From the NCBI RefSeq assembly GCF_000739915.1, contig NZ_BBJT01000002.1, positions 496,001-560,000 on the forward strand: a DNA stretch of 64,000 nt. Direction: 5' to 3'. The position numbers and the translations under genes are program-made. This document shows positions 52,007-60,700 of the stretch, one piece after another (within the stretch, counting starts at the first letter, position 1; each line of letters starts with the position of its first letter). This stretch comes from Paenibacillus chitinolyticus NBRC 15660 (lineage in GTDB: Bacteria; Bacillota; Bacilli; Paenibacillales; NBRC-103111). Below the pieces are notes generated by a model, which made no database searches, was not told where the DNA came from, and saw only the letters and a program-made list of their open reading frames with translations.

Positions 52007-54247
52007 ATGATTATGCATTGCAAACAGGTTGCTTTAAGTCTCTGCTTTTGTCTTCTGCTTGTTTTAATACCCGTACCGGGAACGGCCAAGGCGGAAAGTG
52101 TGCCGGCTCCCTGGAAGCAGCAAAACATCGGCTCGCCCGCTCTGGCGGGCAGCGCCTCCTATGACCCGGGTGCGGGCCGTTTTGAAGTCAGCGGCTCAGG
52201 CACGGATATTTGGGGCAAATCGGACCAATTCAATTTCGTCTATCAGCCCTGGACGGGAGACGGCTCAATCGTAGCTCTCGTTTCCTCGCAGACGAACACC
52301 CACGATTTTGCCAAAGCGGGCATTACGATCCGGGAAACGCTGAAGCCGGATTCCAAACATGCCGATCTGCTTCTGACGCCTTCCAACGGATTCACATTCC
52401 AGTATCGAACGGAAACCGGAGGCACCTCCGAGAGCGAGAAAATCGCTTCGACCTCCCCTGCGTGGGTAAAACTGGAGCGCAAAGGAAACGTCATCCGGGG
52501 GTATGTGTCCAACAACGGATTGAATTGGGGCGATCTGGGGACGCTTACTTTAAAGATGAACGCCTCCGTGTTTGTCGGCCTTGCCGTCTCCAGCCACAAC
52601 ACGTCCAAGCTGAGCACCGCCGCTTTTACTAACGTGACGGTAAACGCCGCCGGCGACGTGTTTCCGCCAACCGAGCCGACGAACGTTCAGGCCAGATCCG
52701 TAACCGATACGTCCGTGGAAATCGCCTGGACCGCATCGCTGGACGATGTCGGTGTCACCGGCTACGATTTGTACAAGGACGATGTTTTGACCCAGGCGAA
52801 CGTTGCCGGTACTTCCTATACCTTTACGGGCTTGAAACCTGCCACCACTTACCGGTTTACGGTAAAGGCCAGGGACGCGGCCGGAAACAGCTCGGCAGCC
52901 AGCGCTCCTCTGTCGGTGACGACAACCAGCGGATCCGATACGGAGAGCCCCGCCGCTCCGGCCGGACTTGCGAGTTCAAGCAAAACCTCCACGTCCGTCC
53001 AGTTAACCTGGACCGCAGCGACGGATAACGTAGGCGTGTATGCCTATGATATTTTCACGAACGGGAAATTGTCCGGCAGCACCGACAAGACCTCTTTCAA
53101 CGTGACGGGGCTTGCCGCCAATACCTCCTACAGCTTTACGGTAAAAGCCAGAGACCTTGCCGGCAATGTGTCCCCCGCCAGCAAAGCGCTGTCGGTTAAA
53201 ACGAACCCGGCCTCTTCGGAACCTTACACGCCCGAGGTCGTCGCTTCCAATCTGGAAACGCCGTGGGCGGTCGACTTCGCGCCGGACGGCCGGATTTTTT
53301 TCACCGAACGCAATAGCGGCAGAATACGCGTCGTCGTGAACGGTCAGTTGAAATCCGCACCGGTCATTACGCTGGGATCTCCTTTCTACTACATGCCCAA
53401 GAGCGAGGGAGGACTGCTGGGACTGGCGCTAGATCCGGATTTCACCAACAATCATTATATGTATATTTACCACTCCTACAAGACCTCGGACAACAAAGTC
53501 GCCAATCGGGTGGTCCGCCTGATCGAAAGCAACAATACCGCCAAAATCGACAAAGTCCTGATCACGAATCTTCCCGGGGCGGTGTATCACAACGGCGGCC
53601 GTCTCAAAATCGGCCCGGACAAAAAGCTCTATTTCAGTGACGGCAACTACGGCAACAAGGACGACACGCTAACCTATCTCGGAGGAAAAATATTCCGGCT
53701 GAATCTGGACGGCACGATCCCGTCCGATAATCCGTTCGGTGCTTCTTCGCCGATTTACAGCCGGGGGCACCGGAATCCGCAAGGATTGGCCTGGCAGCCC
53801 GGAACGAACCGGCTGTTCGAGTCCGAGCACGGAGAATCGTCCAAAGACGAGATTAACTTCATTCAACCGGGAGCCCATTACGGCTGGCCGCAGTACGAGG
53901 GCGGAAATCAGAATCAACCGGGCATTACGCCGCCTCTCCTTTACGCCAGCGGGACTACTTGGGCGCCTTCCGGCATCGCCTTTGTGACCAAAGGGCCGTG
54001 GGCCGGGGATCTGCTTGTCACCAACTTGAAGGGCAAACAGATAATCCGCATGACCGTCAAGGAACAGAACGGCAAGCCCGTCATCGACAGCGGCAGTCTT
54101 AACTATTTGTACGTCAATAAATACGGCCGTATCCGCGACATTGTCGAAGCTCCGGACGGCTCGCTTTATTTCGTGACCAGCAACAACGGGGATAAGAACG
54201 GAGACGGAACGCCCGATAAATTGGTCCGATTGGCGCCTAACTTTTAA
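52007..54247 (+). CDS. Secreted Fn3 / glucose-sorbosone dehydrogenase-like protein
   Basis: A 746-residue secreted protein. It has a signal peptide (LSLCFCLLLVLIPVPGTAKA), a concanavalin-like/DUF1349-type domain (about residues 35-215), two fibronectin type III domains (about 222-312 and 318-402) with near-identical TYRFTVKARDAAGN and SYSFTVKARDLAGN strands, and a PQQ-type glucose/sorbosone dehydrogenase beta-propeller (about 408-744; NLETPWAVDFAPDGRIFFTE, AVYHNGGRLKIGP, GHRNPQGLAWQPG). The propeller would oxidise sugars outside the cell; the front domains probably bind polysaccharide. Start ATG 52007 has AAAGGA nine bases upstream. A strong terminator follows. Confidence 0.87.
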   Translation: MIMHCKQVALSLCFCLLLVLIPVPGTAKAESVPAPWKQQNIGSPALAGSASYDPGAGRFEVSGSGTDIWGKSDQFNFVYQPWTGDGSIVALVSSQTNTHDFAKAGITIRETLKPDSKHADLLLTPSNGFTFQYRTETGGTSESEKIASTSPAWVKLERKGNVIRGYVSNNGLNWGDLGTLTLKMNASVFVGLAVSSHNTSKLSTAAFTNVTVNAAGDVFPPTEPTNVQARSVTDTSVEIAWTASLDDVGVTGYDLYKDDVLTQANVAGTSYTFTGLKPATTYRFTVKARDAAGNSSAASAPLSVTTTSGSDTESPAAPAGLASSSKTSTSVQLTWTAATDNVGVYAYDIFTNGKLSGSTDKTSFNVTGLAANTSYSFTVKARDLAGNVSPASKALSVKTNPASSEPYTPEVVASNLETPWAVDFAPDGRIFFTERNSGRIRVVVNGQLKSAPVITLGSPFYYMPKSEGGLLGLALDPDFTNNHYMYIYHSYKTSDNKVANRVVRLIESNNTAKIDKVLITNLPGAVYHNGGRLKIGPDKKLYFSDGNYGNKDDTLTYLGGKIFRLNLDGTIPSDNPFGASSPIYSRGHRNPQGLAWQPGTNRLFESEHGESSKDEINFIQPGAHYGWPQYEGGNQNQPGITPPLLYASGTTWAPSGIAFVTKGPWAGDLLVTNLKGKQIIRMTVKEQNGKPVIDSGSLNYLYVNKYGRIRDIVEAPDGSLYFVTSNNGDKNGDGTPDKLVRLAPNF

Positions 54248-54265
54248 ACCTTGCGTGTGAATGAG

Positions 54266-54293
54266 AAAAAGAGCGGGATTTCCCGCTCTTTTT
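54266..54293 (+). terminator. Intrinsic terminator after the secreted dehydrogenase
   Basis: AAAAAGAGCGGGA and TCCCGCTCTTTTT form a 13-bp stem ending in a T run. Confidence 0.9.
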
Positions 54294-54337
54294 GTTCTTT
54301 CTTAAAACCGCCTGACGGCGGGCTTTTCGTTGAAACC

Positions 54338-54354
54338 GGTTCAACCTCGGCCGT
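54338..54354. repeat. Direct repeat, left boundary of a small integrative remnant
   Basis: GGTTCAACCTCGGCCGT occurs here and again, base for base, at 55762-55778. The 1.4 kb between holds a recombinase fragment and an acetyltransferase, so the repeats are read as attachment-site cores. Confidence 0.72.
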
Positions 54355-54464
54355 CTCCATTTTAAGAAATCAGATGATTTCAATGAGTGTCAAAACCCTT
54401 GTATATCAAGGTTTTTTTCTTTTGCCTTATGTCGTATAGCAGTTTCATTGAATATCAATCGAAC

Positions 54465-54493
54465 GTAGTCAAAAACGTAGTCAAAGCGTAGTC
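54465..54493. repeat. Arm-type repeats of GTAGTC
   Basis: Three copies of GTAGTC (54465, 54477, 54488) spaced 11-12 bases, most with AAA following. Two more copies with the same spacing stand near the other end (55678 and 55690). Such helically spaced repeats inside element ends look like integrase arm sites. Confidence 0.5.
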
Positions 54494-54499
54494 ATCTAA

Positions 54500-54709
54500 C
54501 TACGTCTCAAGATAGCTAGCAAACTTCAATATCGCTTCTTCTTTTGCTTCTTTCGTAACATGGGTGTATGTGTCCATTGTTGTTTTTATATCACTATGAC
54601 CTAAACGATCTTGAACTTCCTTTAAGGTTGCTCCCGCCTCAAATAACAGCGAGCAGTGAGTATGGCGGAAACCGTGTGTTGTGATTGTACCTAGCTTATA
54701 CTTGAACAA
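54500..54709 (-). pseudogene. Tyrosine recombinase C-terminal fragment
   Basis: The 69-residue frame is the last third of a phage-type integrase: TITTHGFRHTHCSLLFEAGA with the HxxR, VQDRLGHSDIKTTM with the second His, and the nucleophile Tyr in MDTYTHVTKEAKEE. The front two thirds, including the first catalytic Arg, are missing. It lies next to the left direct repeat, where an integrase gene would be. The element can no longer move by itself. Confidence 0.82.
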
Positions 54710-54738
54710 GACAAATTAAATTTAGTGTGATGAATGTC

Positions 54739-54771
54739 AAAAAACTACACTCTTTTAAGAATGTAGTTTTT
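54739..54771 (-). terminator. Intrinsic terminator of the acetyltransferase gene
   Basis: AAAAACTACA and TGTAGTTTTT with inner TCT/AGA pairing form a hairpin usable on both strands. It lies just after the stop of the catB-like gene. Confidence 0.8.
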
Positions 54772-54780
54772 CGAACGAGA

Positions 54781-55440
54781 TTATTTTTTCTTTACTTCGG
54801 TGTTATAAAAATCATATAACTTATCTATAGATGAATTTGACAAAAGAGGGATTGCTCTTTCAATCATTTTTCTGTCCCAATCAAACCAACGCATTTCCAT
54901 TAATTTATTTATTTCTGAATCAGTGAATCTTTTTTTTATTTCCTTTGCAGGATTCCCACCAACAATTGTGTATGGTGGAACATCTTTTGAGACTACAGAG
55001 CCTGCCGCAATGATTGCACCTTCACCAATTGTAACACCTGGCATTATCATAGCGTTCATACCAATCCAGGCATCACTTTTTATGACTGTATCGCCTTTTG
55101 GTTCGTATGATTGTTCTACTTGTTCAACAAATGGATAAACCGTCGCCCATTCAGAGTGGTGGTTATGGTTGCCACCCATTAAAATAACTACTCCACTAGC
55201 AATACAAACATAATTTCCAATAATAAGCTTATCAAGATGCCAACCATATTGTTCAATAGGATTGAAAAGCTCCTGTGATTTAAAATCTCCCCATAAATAC
55301 CTTACACAACCATCTTCAAAGTTTTGATTTCCGTAATAACCTGAATAATAGGAATACTCACCCACTTCAATAAGTGGATTTGTCACTATATCTTTTAAAT
55401 ATTTAATTTCAGACCAATGATTAAATAACGGTTGATTCAT
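54781..55440 (-). CDS. CatB/Vat-type xenobiotic acetyltransferase
   Basis: A 219-residue hexapeptide-repeat acetyltransferase. VGEYSYYSGYYGNQNFEDGCVRYL near residue 27 and the loop MGGNHNHHSEWATVYPF with the catalytic His are typical of type B chloramphenicol acetyltransferases and the related streptogramin A acetyltransferases. AMIMPGVTIGEGAIIAAGSVVSKDV and IVGGNPAKEIKKRFTDSEI complete the family pattern. CatB acetylates chloramphenicol; Vat acetylates streptogramin A; I lean to CatB. It is AT-rich and lies inside a small element bounded by direct repeats, so it was probably acquired by transfer. Confidence 0.85.
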   Translation of the reverse strand: MNQPLFNHWSEIKYLKDIVTNPLIEVGEYSYYSGYYGNQNFEDGCVRYLWGDFKSQELFNPIEQYGWHLDKLIIGNYVCIASGVVILMGGNHNHHSEWATVYPFVEQVEQSYEPKGDTVIKSDAWIGMNAMIMPGVTIGEGAIIAAGSVVSKDVPPYTIVGGNPAKEIKKRFTDSEINKLMEMRWFDWDRKMIERAIPLLSNSSIDKLYDFYNTEVKKK

Positions 55441-55677
55441 AATTATACCTCGCTTCTAAGTATTGTAGATTTTACGATTTACTTAGAAGCTTAATCTCAC
55501 AGCGACATTTTTAAACTTTTTCAAACGACGAATCATTATCTTCAGCCTTTCTTTTGTGAGTAATAAAAGCTTAACTCAATAAATTCTAACAGTCAAATTG
55601 TGAAAGTATTCACTTTAACTAATGGAGTGCTTTAGTTGAATAGCTAGAAAGATGTATCCATCTCATACGAGGCGGAT

Positions 55678-55778
55678 GTAGTCAAATACGTAGTCAAACA
55701 TTCACAATGACAGCTATAAACCGTTGAAAACACTGATCGTATAGCCTTTTATGGGGCGGTTGGTTCAACCTCGGCCGT
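55678..55778. repeat. Right boundary: arm repeats and direct repeat in the DUF4184 gene end
   Basis: Two GTAGTC arm-type repeats (55678, 55690) are followed by the second 17-base direct repeat (55762-55778). The repeat contains the TGA stop of the adjacent DUF4184 gene on the minus strand, so insertion restored the gene's end, as integrases do. From 55441 to 55677 no gene is seen. Confidence 0.65.
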
Positions 55779-56508
55779 TTCTGCTTACGCTTTTGCTAAA
55801 AAACAGGCAAGCCAGAAGAACGGCAAGCATAAGGGAGCTAATGGCCGGAACGACAAGCTGCAAAAGAAGCTCCAGTCCTTTGCCGTCCACTACGAAAACA
55901 GCCGCTATCGCAAAAATCAAGACAAACAGGGCCAGCACGGCAAACCAGAAAGGCTTGCCGGAAACCCGCGATCTCTCCTCAGCCGGAACGCGTAAATGCC
56001 GATGTATCCACCAGGCCGTCCCTATCAACCCGATCAGCGTGCTTCCGTGCTGCGCCGCTTTGTATACGGGAACTTCCAAGCTTCCCGCCGTTATCGTTCC
56101 GCCGAGGAAGGAGATATGGTTGACCAGCCAGGCGCCTTTGTGCGTGAATTGGTCCCAGATCAGGTGCGTGCCGGTGCCTGCCAGGCCCAGAACCGCGACC
56201 GTAAGCCAGCCTTTAAAAGTAGCGGGAATTCCGCCTTCCCTTCTCCAGCGGTAAGGAAACCGGCCGGGCAAATAATCGTAAAGCGCCGGCCGGACAGCGG
56301 TTTCGAAGAGCATAAACAGCAGGAGGATCATCGGCAGATTAAAAAACACGATCCCCGCCCCATGGTGGCTCCAAACACCGGCGGCCCGGAACCGGACAAA
56401 ATATTCGAAATCCGGAGACATGCACCCGATAATCAGAGCGGATACCGGAAGTGTCGTTTTGTTCCACCACGGCATAACCGCCATGGGATGCGCGAACGTA
56501 AAAGGCAT
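55765..56508 (-). CDS. DUF4184 family membrane protein
   Basis: A 247-residue membrane protein starting at ATG 56508 with AGGAG upstream. MPFTFAHPMAVMPWWNKTTLP and IGCMSPDFEYFVRFRAAGV are typical of the DUF4184 family, which shares a His/Asp pattern (AHP, PDFEYF, WSHHGAG, HLIWDQFTH) with membrane-bound metal-dependent hydrolase-like proteins. Six hydrophobic segments follow. Function is unknown; a lipid or membrane hydrolase has been suggested for relatives. Its stop codon lies in the right direct repeat of the neighbouring integrative remnant. Confidence 0.8.
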   Translation of the reverse strand: MPFTFAHPMAVMPWWNKTTLPVSALIIGCMSPDFEYFVRFRAAGVWSHHGAGIVFFNLPMILLLFMLFETAVRPALYDYLPGRFPYRWRREGGIPATFKGWLTVAVLGLAGTGTHLIWDQFTHKGAWLVNHISFLGGTITAGSLEVPVYKAAQHGSTLIGLIGTAWWIHRHLRVPAEERSRVSGKPFWFAVLALFVLIFAIAAVFVVDGKGLELLLQLVVPAISSLMLAVLLACLFFSKSVSRNGRG

Positions 56509-56576
56509 GCCACTACTCCTATCATGCAAAGGTTTAAGAAATCGGGAGGGCCCTCCACCAGGAAGGCCTCTGTTGT

Positions 56577-57338
56577 TTACGCAAGCCGTGCTTTTATAAT
56601 GAAGCGGTGCTGTGTCGTTTCAAAATAACCCTTATCCCCGATAATCCGGTGAATCTCGTACAACTTCTCCAGATAGAGGTTCTTCTCAAATCCGGGAACC
56701 TGCCAAGGTGTGGCATTCAAATAATAAATCAAGCTGCCGATATCGTAAAATCTTTGCGGAATGAATTCTTCTTTGCCCATTACGATGTCAAAGCCGTTTG
56801 CCCTCAAACCTTCCACTGCCCTATCCAAATTCCAGCCGCTGAATTCTTCGTTCAGCGGAACGCCGAAATATTCATTCAGCTCACGGCAGTCCTGCCCGCC
56901 CGACTGCTGAGTCAGAAAAATACCGTCATCCGTGATGATTCTGCTCATCTCTGCCGGGCAGTAGATTTCGTGTTTGTTCAGAATCAGATCGAACTGCTTG
57001 TCTGCAAAGGGCAAATCGGAATCCTGCCCGAGCTCGATCTGAATCACTTTTACCCCGAGCGGCTCCAGTCTTTGCCTGGCTACGGGCACATTGGGGGCGT
57101 AGCTTTCCGTCGCGTATACCTGATCCGGCAGAGGCCCCAGCATAGACAGAATCTCTCCCCCGCCTGTTCCCATATCCAGCAGGGTACTTGCGCTCCGCAC
57201 AAGCGGAATAGCCAAGCTCCCGTAAGACCAGGAAAGCAGCCCGCTGTCTATACGCCCCGTTCCGGTCATAGATGTGAAATCCCACCCGGTGAAATCCTGT
57301 TTAACGCCGTGTACTAAATCCAGAAAATGTTTATCCAT
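56577..57338 (-). CDS. Class I SAM-dependent methyltransferase
   Basis: A 253-residue methyltransferase of the type-11 group. The SAM loop is TLLDMGTGGGEILSMLG near residue 57, followed by the acidic strand end (VYATESYAPN) and FDLILNKHEIYCPAEMSRII, with a post-core YYLNATPWQVPGFE segment near the C-terminus. Proteins of this shape are often annotated near rRNA-type or small-molecule methylases, and substrate is not evident. GGGAGG precedes the ATG. It diverges from the pentapeptide-repeat gene, with about 270 bases between. Confidence 0.82.
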   Translation of the reverse strand: MDKHFLDLVHGVKQDFTGWDFTSMTGTGRIDSGLLSWSYGSLAIPLVRSASTLLDMGTGGGEILSMLGPLPDQVYATESYAPNVPVARQRLEPLGVKVIQIELGQDSDLPFADKQFDLILNKHEIYCPAEMSRIITDDGIFLTQQSGGQDCRELNEYFGVPLNEEFSGWNLDRAVEGLRANGFDIVMGKEEFIPQRFYDIGSLIYYLNATPWQVPGFEKNLYLEKLYEIHRIIGDKGYFETTQHRFIIKARLA

Positions 57339-57611
57339 TGTCTTCGAATACCTCCCGAACTCATTTTTTTAGTCATCGTCAAAATGAGCCCTATGCGGAG
57401 GATCTCTTATTCTCGGGTTTGGGAGTTAGATCTCATGCTCCAGCAAATTTTGCTTCACGCCTGCTTTTCCTCCTTCAAAGGTATGCTGCGCCTGTCCGAA
57501 ACAGCCGCTATTTTGCTTTATAAGAAAAAAATCCTTTCGCTCCGGGCGTACCTGCCTTTAAAATGGAGGTTGTTGCTATATACGCACGGTTATACGAAGG
57601 GAGTATTTACC

Positions 57612-58496
57612 ATGTCTCAACCTCATGAAAATCCGGAAACGGATTCCTATAAAAGCCCGCAAGGGCTCCTGACCGACTGCGAGAAATGCTTCGGCCTCTG
57701 CTGCGTGGCGCTGCCTTATGCGGCATCCGCCGACTTTGCGAAAGACAAGGACGCCGGTCAGCCTTGTCCCAATCTGCGGCAGGACTTCCGGTGCGGCATT
57801 CACACCAGCCTGCGCGAGCAGGGCTTCAAAGGCTGCACGGTCTTTGACTGCTTCGGCGCCGGACAGAAGGTTTCGCAGGTGACTTACGCCGGAGAAGACT
57901 GGCGCCGGGTCCCCGGGTCCGAGAAACAGATGTTCGAGGTGTTCCCGGTCATGCGGCAGCTCCATGAGCTTCTGTGGTACTTGTCCGAAGCGCTGACTCT
58001 CCAGCCCGCCCGTTCCGTACACGGTGAGCTGCGCACCGCGCTGGAGGAGACGGAACGCCTGACTTTCCTCGCCCCGGAAGCGCTTCTGGAGCTTGATGGC
58101 GCCGCACACAGGGGGAAAGTCAACGAGCTTCTTTTGCGGACGAGCGAACTCGTCCGCGCCGACGCCGCAAGCCGCCGGAAAGGCGGCACACAGCGCCGCA
58201 AAGTCGGCCGGGGCGCCGACCTCATGGGGGCGAACCTGAAGGGAGCCGATCTGAGCGGCGCCAACCTCCGGGGGGCGTACCTCATCGCCGCCGATCTCCG
58301 GAACACCGATCTGAGAGCGGCGGACCTGATCGGCGCGGATTTCCGGGACGCCAATCTCGGCGGAGCCGACTTGCGCGGGAGTTTATTCCTCACGCAGGCC
58401 CAGCTCAACGCGGCGAGAGGCGATGCGCGCACGAAGATTCCGGCAGCGCTCGTTCATCCCTCGCACTGGTCCGCCGCCGGACATGGAACGGAATGA
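57612..58496 (+). CDS. Cys-rich pentapeptide-repeat protein
   Basis: A 294-residue protein. The N-terminus is unusual: Cys23, 26, 30 and 31 (CEKCFGLCC) then Cys52, 61, 75 and 80, suggesting a bound zinc or iron-sulfur centre. The middle is helical. Residues about 203-262 are some twelve pentapeptide repeats of the A(D/N)LxG form (ADLMGANLKGADLSGANLRG), which fold into a right-handed beta-helix. Long Qnr-like proteins with such helices protect DNA gyrase, but here the repeat part is short. The ATG at 57612 follows GAAGGGAG. The longer frame upstream has no ribosome binding site. Function is not assigned. Confidence 0.82.
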   Translation: MSQPHENPETDSYKSPQGLLTDCEKCFGLCCVALPYAASADFAKDKDAGQPCPNLRQDFRCGIHTSLREQGFKGCTVFDCFGAGQKVSQVTYAGEDWRRVPGSEKQMFEVFPVMRQLHELLWYLSEALTLQPARSVHGELRTALEETERLTFLAPEALLELDGAAHRGKVNELLLRTSELVRADAASRRKGGTQRRKVGRGADLMGANLKGADLSGANLRGAYLIAADLRNTDLRAADLIGADFRDANLGGADLRGSLFLTQAQLNAARGDARTKIPAALVHPSHWSAAGHGTE

Positions 58497-58691
58497 CCGG
58501 ACGACAAGTGCGATTTGTCTAGGGCATGAACCTTTCACGTAAACTCCGGAGCAGTCAGATTTTGGGCCCGTGTTACGGAAGGGAATTGCCGTGATCCGGA
58601 TTTGGAATATGCCCCCATCCGCCTCTTTTTTACATTATAAGGGTCCCGCCGACAATTTGGCAAAAATATACACTAAGGACTGTTCAATAGT

Positions 58692-58730
58692 TAAAAAGCC
58701 GGGTTTTCCTACTCTAAGGAATCCGGCTTT
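58692..58730. terminator. Intrinsic terminator
   Basis: AAAAGCCGG with TTTTCCT pairs with AAGGAAT and CCGGCTTTT around ACTCT. It separates the pentapeptide gene from the sigma-factor operon. The gap 58497-58860 shows no other gene. Confidence 0.75.
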
Positions 58731-58860
58731 TGTATTCTTATCCCTGAATCTAAATTCACCGCCACTCGGCCGTTTGCAAAAAAAGAAATCAAGAACCGAA
58801 CCTTTTTTCGCTAGAGAGACAATATAGGGTGTAAGCTGCTTACTCAGGAGGGCCCTCTGA

Positions 58861-59436
58861 ATGCAAAGTGAATACATGTACCAACTACTCACAAAAATGA
58901 AAGATGGTGATCAACAGGCGTTTCACGCGATGTATGACGCCACCTATCAGGACGTCTACCGGACAGTCTCCTTTCTGGTGGACCACCCGCAGGATCGGGA
59001 AGATGTGATGAATGAGATCTATATGCAAATGTGGACCTCACTTGCCAACTACGATCCGAACCGGCCTTTCCACTTTTGGCTGCACGGCTTGGTCATCCGT
59101 CAAGTGCAGAGATTTCGGGTCAAGAGCTGGCGGAGATTCCGAATTTTTGAACGCATTCGCGCCTTCTCCAGGGAAGAGTCTCATTGGGATCAGCCTGCCG
59201 TGTTGATGGACGGGACGAACCAAATGATATCGCAGGCCATCCAAAAACTGACCGACAAACAGCGAGCGGTGATCGTCCTCCGCTTTTATCATGACTATAC
59301 GCTGGAGGAAATCGCGGCATTGCTCGATATTCCGCTGGGTACAGTCAAGTCCAGATATCACGCCGGTCTCCAGGCGCTTCGAAAAAACATATGGAATCTC
59401 CCCCCGGAAAGGATGGAAAAGATCAATGACTATTGA
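58861..59436 (+). CDS. ECF RNA polymerase sigma factor
   Basis: A 191-residue extracytoplasmic-function sigma factor. Region 2 is at about residues 18-88 (VDHPQDREDVMNEIYMQMWTSLANYD), and region 4 at about 120-175 (LTDKQRAVIVLRFYHDYTLEEIAALLDIPLGTVKSRYHAGL), with the helix-turn-helix for -35 recognition. GGAGGGCCCTCTGA precedes the ATG. Its stop overlaps the start of the next gene by 11 bases, so sigma factor and anti-sigma factor are made together. The target regulon is unknown. Confidence 0.92.
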   Translation: MQSEYMYQLLTKMKDGDQQAFHAMYDATYQDVYRTVSFLVDHPQDREDVMNEIYMQMWTSLANYDPNRPFHFWLHGLVIRQVQRFRVKSWRRFRIFERIRAFSREESHWDQPAVLMDGTNQMISQAIQKLTDKQRAVIVLRFYHDYTLEEIAALLDIPLGTVKSRYHAGLQALRKNIWNLPPERMEKINDY

Positions 59437-60490
59437 ACGCAAAATCCGTGAACATCTGCACGAAGAAGCAGAAACGATGGAGTGCCCTCCGGCCGTTACC
59501 AGACGAATCGAACAATCCTATTCTCACTATTTGCAACGAAAAAGGAGCGAATTACCTATGAAAAAACGTTTAATCGGCGGAATTGTCGCTGCTGCGATTT
59601 TGATTCCAACCGCGGCATATGCGGCCCCTACCTTGATTGAAATGCTGACGAGAACACCAATGACGGCTGAACAAGTCAAGGTGGATAAGGTTGGCAAAGC
59701 AGCGCTTGAGAAGCTTTATAACGCATTTCCCGAAACAAAATCGTTTGAGATTATCGAGGCAAGCAGCGTTCAAGGTGTCCAAACAAGCATCATCCTGCAG
59801 GAAAAAGGAGGCACCGGCAAAAAGATTACCCTCCATACCAACGCCGTTACGGGTGCGATTGAACACGTGATTCAAGAGAATTGGGAGCCTAAGGAGAAGC
59901 CGCTCCCTGCTTTAACCGATCAGGAAATCAAGTCGAAGACGGATTATCTGATTGATAAACTGTACGACAGCGTCAAAGAGTACGAGTTTGCTATGGAGCA
60001 AATGGAGAACCCGGATCAAAAAACGTTTATGTTGAATTACAGCAAAAAGGGATCCAAAACACCGTTCTACCAAGTATTTGTTCAGGGCAATGCGATCAGC
60101 GTTTCTCTTATCGGAGGTGAGACTGCACCTTCAACACCTTCAACCGATAGAGTAGAAGGTTATTTCTCGAGAGACGGTAAGCCCGATTACTTTGCCGACG
60201 ACTTTTTAAATGATGCCAAACTGTTCTCCTTGCTAAAAATCAGCCCGGCCGAATTGAAAGAAGAATTGGCAAAAGGCAAATCCGTTGTGGAAGTGGCCTC
60301 ATCTAAACAGGTCTCTAAACAACAAGTGATTGACGTTATTGCAAAAACACAGGTTGATTCGCAAATTCAAAGCGAAAAGAATGGCGACGTTCCTCAAGGC
60401 AATTCCTCAATTGAACAAATGTTAAAAGCTATTGAACCAAAAGTGCTGCAAGTGATCGAGCACAAAAATGAAACATCCTCGAAGAAATAA
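59426..60490 (+). CDS. Membrane-bound anti-sigma factor
   Basis: A 354-residue protein starting at ATG 59426, inside the end of the sigma gene. Residues 1-46 are cytoplasmic (IREHLHEEAETMECPPAVTR), a single helix follows (IGGIVAAAILIPTAAYAA, about 50-68), and some 280 residues lie outside, with a PepSY-like beta part (HTNAVTGAIEHVIQENW). No HxxxCxxC zinc site is visible, so it is not a ZAS-type anti-sigma. Translational overlap and topology make it the probable sensor that holds the ECF factor at the membrane until an envelope signal appears. Confidence 0.8.
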   Translation: MTIERKIREHLHEEAETMECPPAVTRRIEQSYSHYLQRKRSELPMKKRLIGGIVAAAILIPTAAYAAPTLIEMLTRTPMTAEQVKVDKVGKAALEKLYNAFPETKSFEIIEASSVQGVQTSIILQEKGGTGKKITLHTNAVTGAIEHVIQENWEPKEKPLPALTDQEIKSKTDYLIDKLYDSVKEYEFAMEQMENPDQKTFMLNYSKKGSKTPFYQVFVQGNAISVSLIGGETAPSTPSTDRVEGYFSRDGKPDYFADDFLNDAKLFSLLKISPAELKEELAKGKSVVEVASSKQVSKQQVIDVIAKTQVDSQIQSEKNGDVPQGNSSIEQMLKAIEPKVLQVIEHKNETSSKK

Positions 60491-60561
60491 CCAGTCAAGG
60501 GGATGAGGTTACGGTTCTAACCTCACTCCGAACGGTAACCCGTAAGATGGACACTTTAAAA

Positions 60562-60585
60562 AAGTGCCCTTCCTGCGGGGTACTT
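60562..60585 (-). terminator. Intrinsic terminator (minus strand)
   Basis: AAGTACCC and GGGCACTT (one G-T pair) enclose eight bases, followed on the minus strand by TTTTTT. It would end the operon that finishes with the methyltransferase at 60701. Confidence 0.65.
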
Positions 60586-60700
60586 GTGTTTGGAGTCACC
60601 GCCCGGTAAAACCCGCTTTTACGGCCTGCTTACCTTCACGGATGGAGTGAACCGGTGAACGCGTTCCTCCTCCTTGTGGTTTGTTTCTACACGACTCCGA

